From Bacteroidales bacterium (GTDB lineage: Bacteria; Bacteroidota; Bacteroidia; Bacteroidales; F082): a DNA stretch of 64,000 nucleotides. The notes beneath the pieces were generated by a model. The model did no database searches. It was not told the origin of the DNA and worked only from the letters and a program-made list of their open reading frames with translations. Numbering within the stretch: position 1 is the stretch's first letter; the number at the start of each line of letters is the position of its first letter. This document shows, piece after piece, positions 57,614 through 64,000 of this stretch. The stretch lies in assembly GCA_017632935.1 (NCBI GenBank), contig JAGBQJ010000019.1, forward strand, positions 1-64,000, read 5' to 3'. The translations under genes were made by a program, and so were the position numbers.

Positions 57614-58725
57614 GGCAGGAACGGCATCTTAACCACGACAGCCTTGATGAGCTTGTTGCGGATCTTGATGAAGATTTCGGTGTCCTTCTTGCTGAAGGCC
57701 TTCTGTACCAAGGCGGTACCGATGTTCTTGCCAGTCGAGGGCGACGGGCTGCCCGAGCGCACCATGCCGATGACATTGCCTTCGGCATCGCACACCTCGT
57801 AGCCGTTACGCGGGATGCCACGATCAATCATCTCGAAGCCGACGATCTTCTGGCTCACGCCATTGGCCTTCTGTGTAGCAAAGATTTCGCGGTTGAGGAA
57901 GTCGTTGCCATCCACGAACTTGGTGATCCAGCCGAGACCAGCCTCAATGGGGCTGATGGTGTCGTCTATTTCGTGACCGTAGAGGCAGAAGCCCTTCTCG
58001 AGACGGAGGGTGTCGCGGCAGCCCAGACCTGCGGGCATGATGCCGAACTCCTTGCCAGCCTCAAAGACGGCGTCCCAAACCTGCTTGGCGTAGGCGACGG
58101 GGATGTAGATCTCGCAGCCACCCGAGCCGGTGTAACCCGTGGTCGAGAAGATGATGTTGTCGACACCGGCGAAGTTGATGATCTGGAAGGTATAGTATTC
58201 CATATCCACCACATTGGCCTTGGTGAGTTTCTGCATGGCTTTCAGGGCGTTGGGGCCTTGCACGGCCAGCTGAGCCCATTCTTCGCTCTCGTTCTTGAAG
58301 TCTTCGCCGAGCTTCATGCCGAACTTTTCGGCAATCTGGCTCATCCAAGCCCAGTCCTTGTCGATATTGGCGGCGTTGGGCACCATGAAGTAGTGGTCAT
58401 TGGCAATGCGGTAGACGAGCATGTCGTCCACGATGCCGCCCTTGCCGTTAGGCAGGCAGGTGTATTGCACCTTGCCGTCGCTCAAAGCGGCCACGTCGTT
58501 GACAGTGCAGTATTGCATGAATTGCTTGGCCATCGGGCCTTTGGCGCGGAACTCGCCCATGTGGCTCACGTCGAACACGCCGACGTTGTTGCGGACGTTG
58601 TTGTGCTCTTCGACGAGGCCGGTGTATTGGATCGGCATGTCGTAACCGGCGAATTCAGCCATCTTGGCGCCCAGGTCGTGATGGATCTGGTTGTAAGGGG
58701 TTTTCTTTAATTCGATGTTTTCCAT
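57610..58725 (-). CDS. gcvT: Glycine cleavage system T protein (aminomethyltransferase)
   Basis: This 371-residue tetrahydrofolate-dependent enzyme takes the methylene from lipoyl-H protein, producing 5,10-methylene-THF and ammonia. Motifs include NNVGVFDVSHMGEFRAKGPMAKQF, the folate-site region CTVNDVAALSDGKVQYTCLPNGKGGIVDDMLVYR, GYTGSGGCEIYIP, PAGLGCRDTLRLEKGFCLYGHEID and the C-terminal SPSTGKNIGTALVQ. The length is normal. gcvH and gcvP are not in the window, and no glycine riboswitch was seen upstream. Its product feeds the same folate pool as folD. Confidence 0.97.
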   Translation of the reverse strand: MENIELKKTPYNQIHHDLGAKMAEFAGYDMPIQYTGLVEEHNNVRNNVGVFDVSHMGEFRAKGPMAKQFMQYCTVNDVAALSDGKVQYTCLPNGKGGIVDDMLVYRIANDHYFMVPNAANIDKDWAWMSQIAEKFGMKLGEDFKNESEEWAQLAVQGPNALKAMQKLTKANVVDMEYYTFQIINFAGVDNIIFSTTGYTGSGGCEIYIPVAYAKQVWDAVFEAGKEFGIMPAGLGCRDTLRLEKGFCLYGHEIDDTISPIEAGLGWITKFVDGNDFLNREIFATQKANGVSQKIVGFEMIDRGIPRNGYEVCDAEGNVIGMVRSGSPSPSTGKNIGTALVQKAFSKKDTEIFIKIRNKLIKAVVVKMPFLP

Positions 58726-58752
58726 TGTATTATGTTTGGTTTGATATAAAGA

Positions 58753-59643
58753 TTATCTCCTAGTGTCATGCAGCCCTTTTTTGAAGCTGGGACCGAAGTG
58801 CAGTTTTGTGTATTTGAGGTCGTAGACTGTAACTATCTTGGCGGGGTCGGCGTTCATTTGGCGTTTCAGCGTGCAGCCGTTGGAGGGGTCGACCCAGTAT
58901 TGGATGACGTTGCCGTCGGGGAAGTCGACGAAGAACTTCCAGCATTCGATGTCGAAGGGTTTATCGGAACCGCCGACCGTGAGTGTTTCGTTACCGACAT
59001 AGTAGTTAGAGAGGTTGTCCTTTTCCACCTCGTTGGCAAAGGCATTGAGGATGGGGAAGCTCTCGGTGAGAGGTTCGAACTCCCAGTCGACGTCGTCGGT
59101 CCAGCCTTGGGCGTCGGGACGATAGTACCAGTTCTTACCCGTCTTGATGTTCCAGAAGCGGTCGATGCCTTGGCCATCATTGTAGGCCTCGTCGTCGCCG
59201 TGTTTCATGTAGGTTTCGTTGAACTTGCTGCCTATGTCGTTGATGGTGACGAAGTAATTATCGGTGGGCGGGGCGAACTTATAGGTGCCCGTGAAGGTTT
59301 TTGTAGCAGGTTTTACTGGCTTTTCGATGACGACGGGAACTTCATTCGGGTCGTAAACGATGAAGTTGGCCACAGCTTCGGTGTCGTTGTCTTGGCAAGT
59401 GGCGATGATGCTGCTGTTGCCGATTTTCTTGGCGATGACTTGGATTTTCTCGCCGAAGTGCAGCGGCTTGAAGTTGATGACTTTAGGCCCTTTGATGTTG
59501 TAGCCTATGGCGTCGCATTTCTCGAAAGGCTCCCAGACGACGGTGTCGCCGAGGGCCATTTTGAATTCGGTCTCGTTAGCTTCTTGGGCTATGGCAAGGC
59601 CGGCGAAGCAAAGAATCATAAGGGTAAACAGTATCTTTTTCAT
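58753..59643 (-). CDS. Secreted protein of unknown function
   Basis: This 296-residue protein has a signal peptide (MKKILFTLMILCFAGLAIAQ), starting at the ATG at 59643; the ATG at 59703 would lie upstream of the TATTTTTG promoter box at 59667-59674. The N-terminal part resembles an Ig-like/BACON segment (FKMALGDTVVWEPFEKCDAIGYNIKGPKVINF). The central part with GTYKFAPPTDNYFVTINDIG and WVDPSNGCTLKRQMNADPAKIVTVYDLKYTKLHFGP has no recognised family. It lies 27 bp upstream of gcvT and may be co-transcribed with it. Confidence 0.78.
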   Translation of the reverse strand: MKKILFTLMILCFAGLAIAQEANETEFKMALGDTVVWEPFEKCDAIGYNIKGPKVINFKPLHFGEKIQVIAKKIGNSSIIATCQDNDTEAVANFIVYDPNEVPVVIEKPVKPATKTFTGTYKFAPPTDNYFVTINDIGSKFNETYMKHGDDEAYNDGQGIDRFWNIKTGKNWYYRPDAQGWTDDVDWEFEPLTESFPILNAFANEVEKDNLSNYYVGNETLTVGGSDKPFDIECWKFFVDFPDGNVIQYWVDPSNGCTLKRQMNADPAKIVTVYDLKYTKLHFGPSFKKGLHDTRR

Positions 59644-59666
59644 ATCGATTTGAGTTAAATAGGTCG

Positions 59667-59674
59667 CAAAAATA
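59667..59674 (-). promoter_or_regulatory. -7 promoter box TATTTTTG
   Basis: This exact TAnnTTTG match lies 23 bp before the ATG at 59643 and fixes the start of the unknown secreted protein. Confidence 0.6.
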
Positions 59675-59699
59675 CAAAATATCTGTTTTCCGTGAATCA

Positions 59700-60320
59700 T
59701 CAATGTGGAAATAGTTGTTCAAAAGCCTCGCGCATCTTGTTTTCGTCTCGGATGATTATCCGTAATTCTTCTAACCGCGCCGCGTTGTCGGATTCGGGAA
59801 TCCATAGCTTGAGATAACCCGTGTCAGAGTATTTCTCCATCAGATGTTCGCGAAAACGCTGGTATTGCTGTTCCTTGTTGTAGTTGGGGAAATGGTCTTG
59901 GGTGAACTGTATGGTGCGACGTATGACTTTTTCGGGCGAGATGAGGCGGTCGGCTTCAGCCACGATTTTGCCGTAGATGCTGCGAGGCTCGTGACCCGAT
60001 GAGGCTCGGTGGTCTTCGGCAGCTTGGGCCATGGTCTCGATTTGGGTTTCATCGAACCATTCGCGTAGTTTCATGTCTTCTCGGATGATGCGTCCCGAGA
60101 CGAGATGATGCGTGTCGCGGCCCTCGCAGAGGCCCGTGTCGTGGTAGGCGGCTATGGCGTAGACCATGTTTTCGTCTAAGTCATAGTGCTGGGCTAAGGC
60201 CAAGCTGCGTTCTATAACTTCCTCGGCGTGGTTGCGTTGATGTGCCGCATCGAAAAAAGCGTAGCGGGGCAAAATGCCCCGCTGGATATAAGTGACTAGA
60301 GATTTGCTTAGCTTATTCAT
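59700..60320 (-). CDS. HD domain-containing phosphohydrolase
   Basis: This 206-residue protein has the HD metal-binding pattern: HQRNHAEEVIERSLALA (His31 region), AAYHDTGL (His60-Asp61), HHLVSGRIIRED, and a distal EDHRASSG and EADRLI. Such proteins hydrolyse phosphoesters, often nucleotides; the substrate cannot be told. The ATG at 60320 is chosen. A longer frame reaching 60347 would begin inside a REP family 2 element and encode REP-derived residues (MRGTKQSR). No operon partner is obvious. Confidence 0.85.
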   Translation of the reverse strand: MNKLSKSLVTYIQRGILPRYAFFDAAHQRNHAEEVIERSLALAQHYDLDENMVYAIAAYHDTGLCEGRDTHHLVSGRIIREDMKLREWFDETQIETMAQAAEDHRASSGHEPRSIYGKIVAEADRLISPEKVIRRTIQFTQDHFPNYNKEQQYQRFREHLMEKYSDTGYLKLWIPESDNAARLEELRIIIRDENKMREAFEQLFPH

Positions 60321-60322
60321 CA

Positions 60323-60357
60323 CTCTGGATTGCTTCGTTCCTCGCAATGACGTTTAC
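60323..60357. repeat. REP element, family 2
   Basis: CTCTGGATTGCTTCGTTCCT, then CGCAATGACG. It lies between the HD gene and the DUF4353 gene and supplies the TAA stop (60354-60356) of the latter. Confidence 0.82.
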
Positions 60358-62645
60358 CATCCGCCGCCGCCTCCTGCACTCACTGTGGTGACCATGGAGT
60401 TGACGTTGACAGTGGTCTGGTTGCCGCCTGAATAGGTGACGTTGCCCGTGTAGTAGCCGTTCCAGTTGGTGCCGCCGCTGATGGTGCCGCCGTATTTGAC
60501 AGTGTAGCTCTGGCCGGTCTGGAGTTGCGGGTCGGTGAAGAGCATGACCATGCTGTTGCCACCGCCACCACCTCCGGTGAAGGTTGGACATTGGTAAGTG
60601 CAAATCACGGTGCCGTCCGATTTCAGAATTTGTATAGCGTAGCCCTGCTGTGTGTTGATCTTCAGTGAGGGCTGGGTGCAGACGTTTTGTGTGGGATTGC
60701 TAGTGCCACCTCCTGTGCCGATGCTGGTGCTACCCGTAATCTTGAATTGGTTGTTGTCGCAGTCGAAGCCTTCCTCGGGCGAGCGGGCGCCGTTGGAGAT
60801 GTTGAGGCCACCGTTCAAGAACATGTTGCCGTTGGAGTCGGTGCCGTCGTTGGCATCGCTGTGGGCATAATAGATGCCGCCGTTGATGGTGAGGTTTTGT
60901 GCCGCGTTGACGGCGTCGTCCTTCACAGAATAGGCCTCAATGATGCCACCGTTGATGGTCAGCGTGGCTTTGCTCTCGATGCATTCACCGCCTTCATTTT
61001 GCGATTGTGTGCAGTTGACGGTGATGTTGCCGCTATTGATGGTCAAGTTGCCTTGCGCCTTGATGCCCTTCGGGTTGGCATAGTCGCCGCCTTGGCCAGG
61101 TCCGGGAGGCCAACCGCCGCCGCCACCGCCGGAAGAGACGGTGATGCGTTCGCCCGATGTGGTGACGTTGAGGACGAGGTCATCGTTGTCGGCATTGGGT
61201 ACGCCTATCGTCAGGGTGGCGTCATTGCTCGTCGTGCCGACCTTGATGCCCTTACCGCCCGTACCCGAGCTGCTGAGGGTGAGGTTGCCCGAGAGGATGC
61301 TCATGTTGCTGTTGGAGCGCAGGCAACAAGAGGTGTAGGCGTCTTTGGTCGAGCCGCTGACGGTGTACGAGGCTCCGTTGCCTTGCGTGGTGATGTTGAA
61401 CGTCCCGCCGTCGATGGTCATGGCGCCGTCGGCGCTGATGGCCTTGCCGCCGTGGTTGGAGGTGGGCAGGGTGATAGTGAAGTTGCCGCCCGTAATGTTG
61501 ATGTCGGTGTCGCACTTGATGGCGGTGCAGTAGGCGGGCTCGTTCTGGTTGTTCACCACCTGCATGACGGTGCTGCCCGACGCGGTGATGTTGATGGTGC
61601 CGCCTGTGATGCTGATGTCGTTGTCGGCCTTGATGCCTTTCGACATGTCGCCGGAGTGCTCAATGGTGAGCTGACCGCCGTGGATGTTGACGGTGCTGTC
61701 GGCCTTGATGCCCTTGCTGTCCTCGCCGCTGGCGTTGAGGGTGAGGGTGCCGTTGCTCATGGTGAAAATGCCCGACACCTTGATGCATCTTTGGGCCTCC
61801 GCTGTTGTATGGATGGAGAGGTCGCCGTTTTGGATGGTCACGTTGCCGGAGATGTCCAAACCATCTGAACCTGGCGAGACAATGTTGAGTGTGCCGCCGT
61901 TCCATGTCAAGTTGCCGCCGCAGTGGATGCCGTCGCTGTCGGTTTCGACAATGCGGATGGCACCTGAAAGGACGGTCATTGAGCCATCTACCGCGATGCC
62001 ATGCTTGGCGTTGCCCGTCACACGCATCAAACCTGTGCCGTTCACCGTGAGGTTGCCTGCTGCATAGAGGGTTGCATTGAGGCTGCTGTTGGCGTTGTCG
62101 GCAAGGTCTGAATCGCCTCTCAAGGTCAGCGCTGCACCGACATTGGAGGCCAAATTGATGGCAGCCGTGCTGCCGCTGGTCAGCGATAACGAACTGAGAA
62201 CTAAATAGAATGAAGAAGTGCTGTATATCGTCAAGGAACCATTGGCTGAGCTGCCTGATACGACGTAAGGCACGTTGGCCATGGTGGCGTTTACCGTGAC
62301 GTTGGCGCTGTTGGTGCTCACCGTCACGCCGTCGTTAGCGAACGGGTTGACGACAATCACGCTTGAGCCGCTGTAGGTGATGTAGACCGTGTCACCCACA
62401 GGTGGCGCCGACTGTTTTACGAAGGTGATGCTGTCGAAAGATGAGATGGGGAAGGTGGTGGTTCCAAACTCATTGTTAATGAGTATATTGGCAGGGTGTT
62501 GACCTTGGAAACGGATGTCGTTGATGGCGTTTACGTCGTCGTCGTACACCACCGCGCCGTTATTGTGCAGGTTGATGTGGTAGTTTTGCGCGTTGAGGCC
62601 CAGACAAGCCAGCAGAAGGGCCATAATTAATAAGGTCTTTCTCAT
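60354..62645 (-). CDS. DUF4353 carbohydrate-binding-domain secreted protein
   Basis: This 763-residue protein has a signal peptide (about 1-20). A long beta-solenoid-like region of short repeats follows, alternating 'N-L-T-x-N-G-G-T' strands: GAIRIVETDSDGIHCGGNLTWNGG, SPGSDGLDISGNVTIQNGDL, SGEDSKGIKADSTVNIHGGQLTIEHSGDMSKGIKADNDISITGG. This is the pattern of DUF4353/carbohydrate-binding-domain proteins. The C-terminus is Gly-rich (GGGGGGNSMV; VSAGGGGGW) and carries no T9SS tail. It overlaps by 4 bp with a 161-residue T9SS-tail protein upstream, so the two may act together at the surface. Confidence 0.88.
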   Translation of the reverse strand: MRKTLLIMALLLACLGLNAQNYHINLHNNGAVVYDDDVNAINDIRFQGQHPANILINNEFGTTTFPISSFDSITFVKQSAPPVGDTVYITYSGSSVIVVNPFANDGVTVSTNSANVTVNATMANVPYVVSGSSANGSLTIYSTSSFYLVLSSLSLTSGSTAAINLASNVGAALTLRGDSDLADNANSSLNATLYAAGNLTVNGTGLMRVTGNAKHGIAVDGSMTVLSGAIRIVETDSDGIHCGGNLTWNGGTLNIVSPGSDGLDISGNVTIQNGDLSIHTTAEAQRCIKVSGIFTMSNGTLTLNASGEDSKGIKADSTVNIHGGQLTIEHSGDMSKGIKADNDISITGGTINITASGSTVMQVVNNQNEPAYCTAIKCDTDINITGGNFTITLPTSNHGGKAISADGAMTIDGGTFNITTQGNGASYTVSGSTKDAYTSCCLRSNSNMSILSGNLTLSSSGTGGKGIKVGTTSNDATLTIGVPNADNDDLVLNVTTSGERITVSSGGGGGGWPPGPGQGGDYANPKGIKAQGNLTINSGNITVNCTQSQNEGGECIESKATLTINGGIIEAYSVKDDAVNAAQNLTINGGIYYAHSDANDGTDSNGNMFLNGGLNISNGARSPEEGFDCDNNQFKITGSTSIGTGGGTSNPTQNVCTQPSLKINTQQGYAIQILKSDGTVICTYQCPTFTGGGGGGNSMVMLFTDPQLQTGQSYTVKYGGTISGGTNWNGYYTGNVTYSGGNQTTVNVNSMVTTVSAGGGGGW

Positions 62646-63127
62646 AGCTTGATCATTTTAAGGGTTTGGCTTCCGGTTTTGACAAGGTAAAGCCCGATGG
62701 GGAGGTCGGAGATGTCGACGCATTGCCCTTCGACGGCTTCCAACGACTTCATCAATCGGCCGTCAAGGGTATAGATGTGAAGGGTCTCTTTGCCGTTGAG
62801 GTTGCGCAGCACGAAGGCGTCGTGAACGGGGTTGGGAGAGATACAGAGAGAGGTCGCATTCCCTTCGGTTACGTTTTCCGTCTCGGTGCAAGTGATTTTG
62901 CGGATGTCGGCAAGGTTGTATCTGTGCGCTTTTGCATTGATGACAAATTCGACGACTAGAGTCTCGTTGTCTTCAAAATAGACGCGGTCGCTCTCCGTCA
63001 TGTAATAGGTGTTCTCGGTGCCATCGTTCATGTGGATGGTCATCTGTGTGGATTGTGCAGAAAGATGGAATGCCAGTCCTAAAGCCAGGATGACAAGCAG
63101 CAGTCCGCGTTGGATTAATCGTTTCAT
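62642..63127 (-). CDS. Small secreted protein with T9SS type A sorting domain
   Basis: This 161-residue protein has a signal peptide (about 1-25, QRGLLLVILALGLAFHLSAQ). A short beta segment (MTIHMNDGTENTYYMTESDRVYFEDNETLVVE) resembles the start of the DUF4353 neighbour. A complete T9SS sorting domain follows (CISPNPVHDAFVLRNL, LHIYTLDGRLMKSLE, LPIGLYLVKTGSQTLKMIKL). It is little more than an export tail, perhaps a stabilising partner or remnant. The promoter box TATCTTTG lies at 63157-63164. It overlaps the DUF4353 gene by 4 bp. Confidence 0.87.
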   Translation of the reverse strand: MKRLIQRGLLLVILALGLAFHLSAQSTQMTIHMNDGTENTYYMTESDRVYFEDNETLVVEFVINAKAHRYNLADIRKITCTETENVTEGNATSLCISPNPVHDAFVLRNLNGKETLHIYTLDGRLMKSLEAVEGQCVDISDLPIGLYLVKTGSQTLKMIKL

Positions 63128-63156
63128 TTTTTGAATTGAGTTTAATTATAAAGTGC

Positions 63157-63164
63157 AAAGATAC
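63157..63164 (-). promoter_or_regulatory. -7 promoter box TATCTTTG
   Basis: This exact TAnnTTTG match lies 30 bp before the ATG of the small T9SS-tail protein, and so before the DUF4353 operon. Confidence 0.6.
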
Positions 63165-63261
63165 ATATTATAATTATGACATTTGCGTCTTTGAGGTTGA
63201 TTTGGTCAAAAATTAATCTGAATTAATGCACTTTTTTTCGCGTTGCAAAGGTAAAAATTAT

Positions 63262-63269
63262 TATTTTTG
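63262..63269 (+). promoter_or_regulatory. -7 promoter box TATTTTTG for the NlpC/P60 gene
   Basis: This exact TAnnTTTG match places the transcript start near 63276, so the ATG at 63277 would be leaderless; the next ATG is 63310. Confidence 0.6.
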
Positions 63270-63276
63270 CAGCCCA

Positions 63277-63924
63277 ATGAAAGACGAAAACAGGACATTT
63301 GTATATAAAATGTCGTTTCCCTTTGTATTTATTTTACTTGTATTCCTTGGTGGTTGCACCTTGGTATCGAAAATGGTACGTGGAAATGACGATTGGACCG
63401 ACTGCGACGACACGAAGGTGCATGAGCTGCCCGCCGTGGATTATTGTGACGGCGTGTTCATGACGCAATGGGATTCCATCAAGTTTGACCTGCCCGACCC
63501 ATCGAAGTATTGCATCAATCACACCTTGGCCGACAGCATCATCGACTATGCCATGAGGTTTATGCGTGTTCCGTATGTGCCTGCCGGACATGGTCCCGAC
63601 AAGTTTGACTGTTCGGGCTTCACCCACTTCGTTTTCAGCCGTTTCGGCTATAACTTGAGTTATTACGCTCCCGATCAGTTGCTTAGTGGATACGTGATTC
63701 ATAGACCGGAAGACCTGAAACGTGGCGATCTGGTGTTTTACGGCGGCAGAAAGAACAAAAGACAGATTGGCCATGTAGCCATCGTTGTGAACAATGATCC
63801 TGAAAATCATAGCTTTACTTTCATTCATGCTACCGTGCATCAGGGTGTGACCGTTTCCACCTCCACTGAAGCATACTATGTCCAGCGATACATCACGGCT
63901 TGTAGAGTATTACCCGATATTTGA
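63277..63924 (+). CDS. NlpC/P60 family peptidoglycan endopeptidase lipoprotein
   Basis: This 215-residue protein has lipobox FLGGC (Cys27). The NlpC/P60 papain-like domain (about 85-210) carries Cys112 in DKFDCSGFTHFVF, His166 in QIGHVAIVV and a third polar His184 in TFIHATVHQG. It cleaves cell-wall peptide bonds, typically gamma-D-Glu to diamino acid. The start at 63277 follows the promoter box; 63310 (MSFPFVFIL...) also gives a complete signal and may be the real start. A TGA stop lies 1 bp before the next gene's start codon. Confidence 0.93.
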   Translation: MKDENRTFVYKMSFPFVFILLVFLGGCTLVSKMVRGNDDWTDCDDTKVHELPAVDYCDGVFMTQWDSIKFDLPDPSKYCINHTLADSIIDYAMRFMRVPYVPAGHGPDKFDCSGFTHFVFSRFGYNLSYYAPDQLLSGYVIHRPEDLKRGDLVFYGGRKNKRQIGHVAIVVNNDPENHSFTFIHATVHQGVTVSTSTEAYYVQRYITACRVLPDI

Positions 63925-63925
63925 T

Positions 63926-64000
63926 ATGAAAACCAGACTCTTCCTGTTTGTTCTTCTGGCTTTGGCTTTTCCTTTCGGCGCCATAGCCCAATTCGTGCAT
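63926..64000 (+). CDS. Exported protein, 5' end only
   Basis: ATG at 63926 opens a frame that runs off the right edge. The 25 visible residues (MKTRLFLFVLLALAFPFGAIAQFVH) are a signal peptide with a likely cleavage after AIAQ or AIA. It follows the NlpC/P60 stop by one base and is probably co-transcribed. Nothing can be said of its function. Confidence 0.8.
   Translation, partial: MKTRLFLFVLLALAFPFGAIAQFVH

Noticed and set aside
60687-61868. 393-codon plus-strand frame opposite the DUF4353 gene
   Set aside because: Low-complexity Val/Ala/Gly/Asp shadow of a repetitive solenoid gene; no start context or promoter box.
1-64000. tRNA or rRNA genes
   Set aside because: No cloverleaf-like or rRNA-like segment was recognised in any intergenic region; a tRNAscan-SE/Infernal run would be decisive.

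Overview
The window looks like a piece of a Bacteroidales (Bacteroidota) chromosome, probably an uncultured gut-type lineage. The grounds are: type IX secretion system (T9SS) genes (gldJ, porU, porV), several secreted proteins with T9SS sorting tails, an outer-membrane porin, fimbrillin-like lipoproteins, and many copies of the Bacteroidota -7 promoter box TAnnTTTG just upstream of genes on both strands. No rRNA or tRNA gene and no prophage was seen.

Layout. 1-895: 3' end of a surface protein, then a gene-free stretch with palindromes. 1.5-4.1 kb (minus): lemA, pyrI, a four-helix-bundle gene inserted between pyrI and pyrB, then pyrB behind a leader peptide and attenuator. 4.2-10.1 kb (plus): argS, rsmE, a DUF4159 protein, a small zinc-finger protein and a C10 cysteine protease with a T9SS tail. 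10.1-13.4 kb (minus): glycan genes (flippase, methyltransferase, glycosyltransferase). 13.6-16.1 kb (minus): a T9SS cargo protein behind a long structured leader, and an ORF6N/PLD-like protein behind 10-bp iterons. 16.2-20.2 kb (minus): anmK, murF, gldJ. 20.4-29.1 kb (plus): two tandem PorU-type sortases and porV. 29.1-31.9 kb (minus): Gate-domain membrane protein, porin, Hsp20. 32.3-37.6 kb (plus): a PorV paralogue behind a structured leader, MFS transporter, GNAT, a REP-associated transposase with REPINs, and a secreted phosphoesterase-like protein. 37.6-39.3 kb (minus): EamA transporter and SpoU methyltransferase.

39.4-46.4 kb (plus) is the most suggestive locus. It encodes a lipoprotein-type, TPR-containing, membrane-spanning AraC regulator. 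Two near-identical promoter cassettes follow, each with repeated half-sites GCGACAAnnnGGC spaced 21-22 bp apart and a palindrome placed exactly 34 bp upstream of a TACTTTTG box. They control two parallel modules: (small protein + 48-residue peptide + fimbrillin/BspA-like lipoprotein) and (small protein with a C-terminal anchor-like tail + 717-residue lipoprotein).

46.4-46.95 kb has no large gene but holds an orphan copy of the iteron promoter, a candidate small structured RNA on the minus strand and a mini-transcript. 46.9-64 kb is a mix of housekeeping genes (rhomboid, ffh-folD, yggS, gcvT), membrane proteins (EamA, CaCA exchanger, OmpA/PD40) and secreted proteins (CotH/T9SS, DUF4353, NlpC/P60), ending in a gene cut by the right edge.

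The T9SS genes would export and anchor the proteins with sorting tails seen here. PorV shuttles cargo to PorU, which removes the tail. The duplicated PorU and PorV homologues suggest a specialised or expanded system. All functional calls rest on reading the translated sequence and remembered family features; no searches were run.
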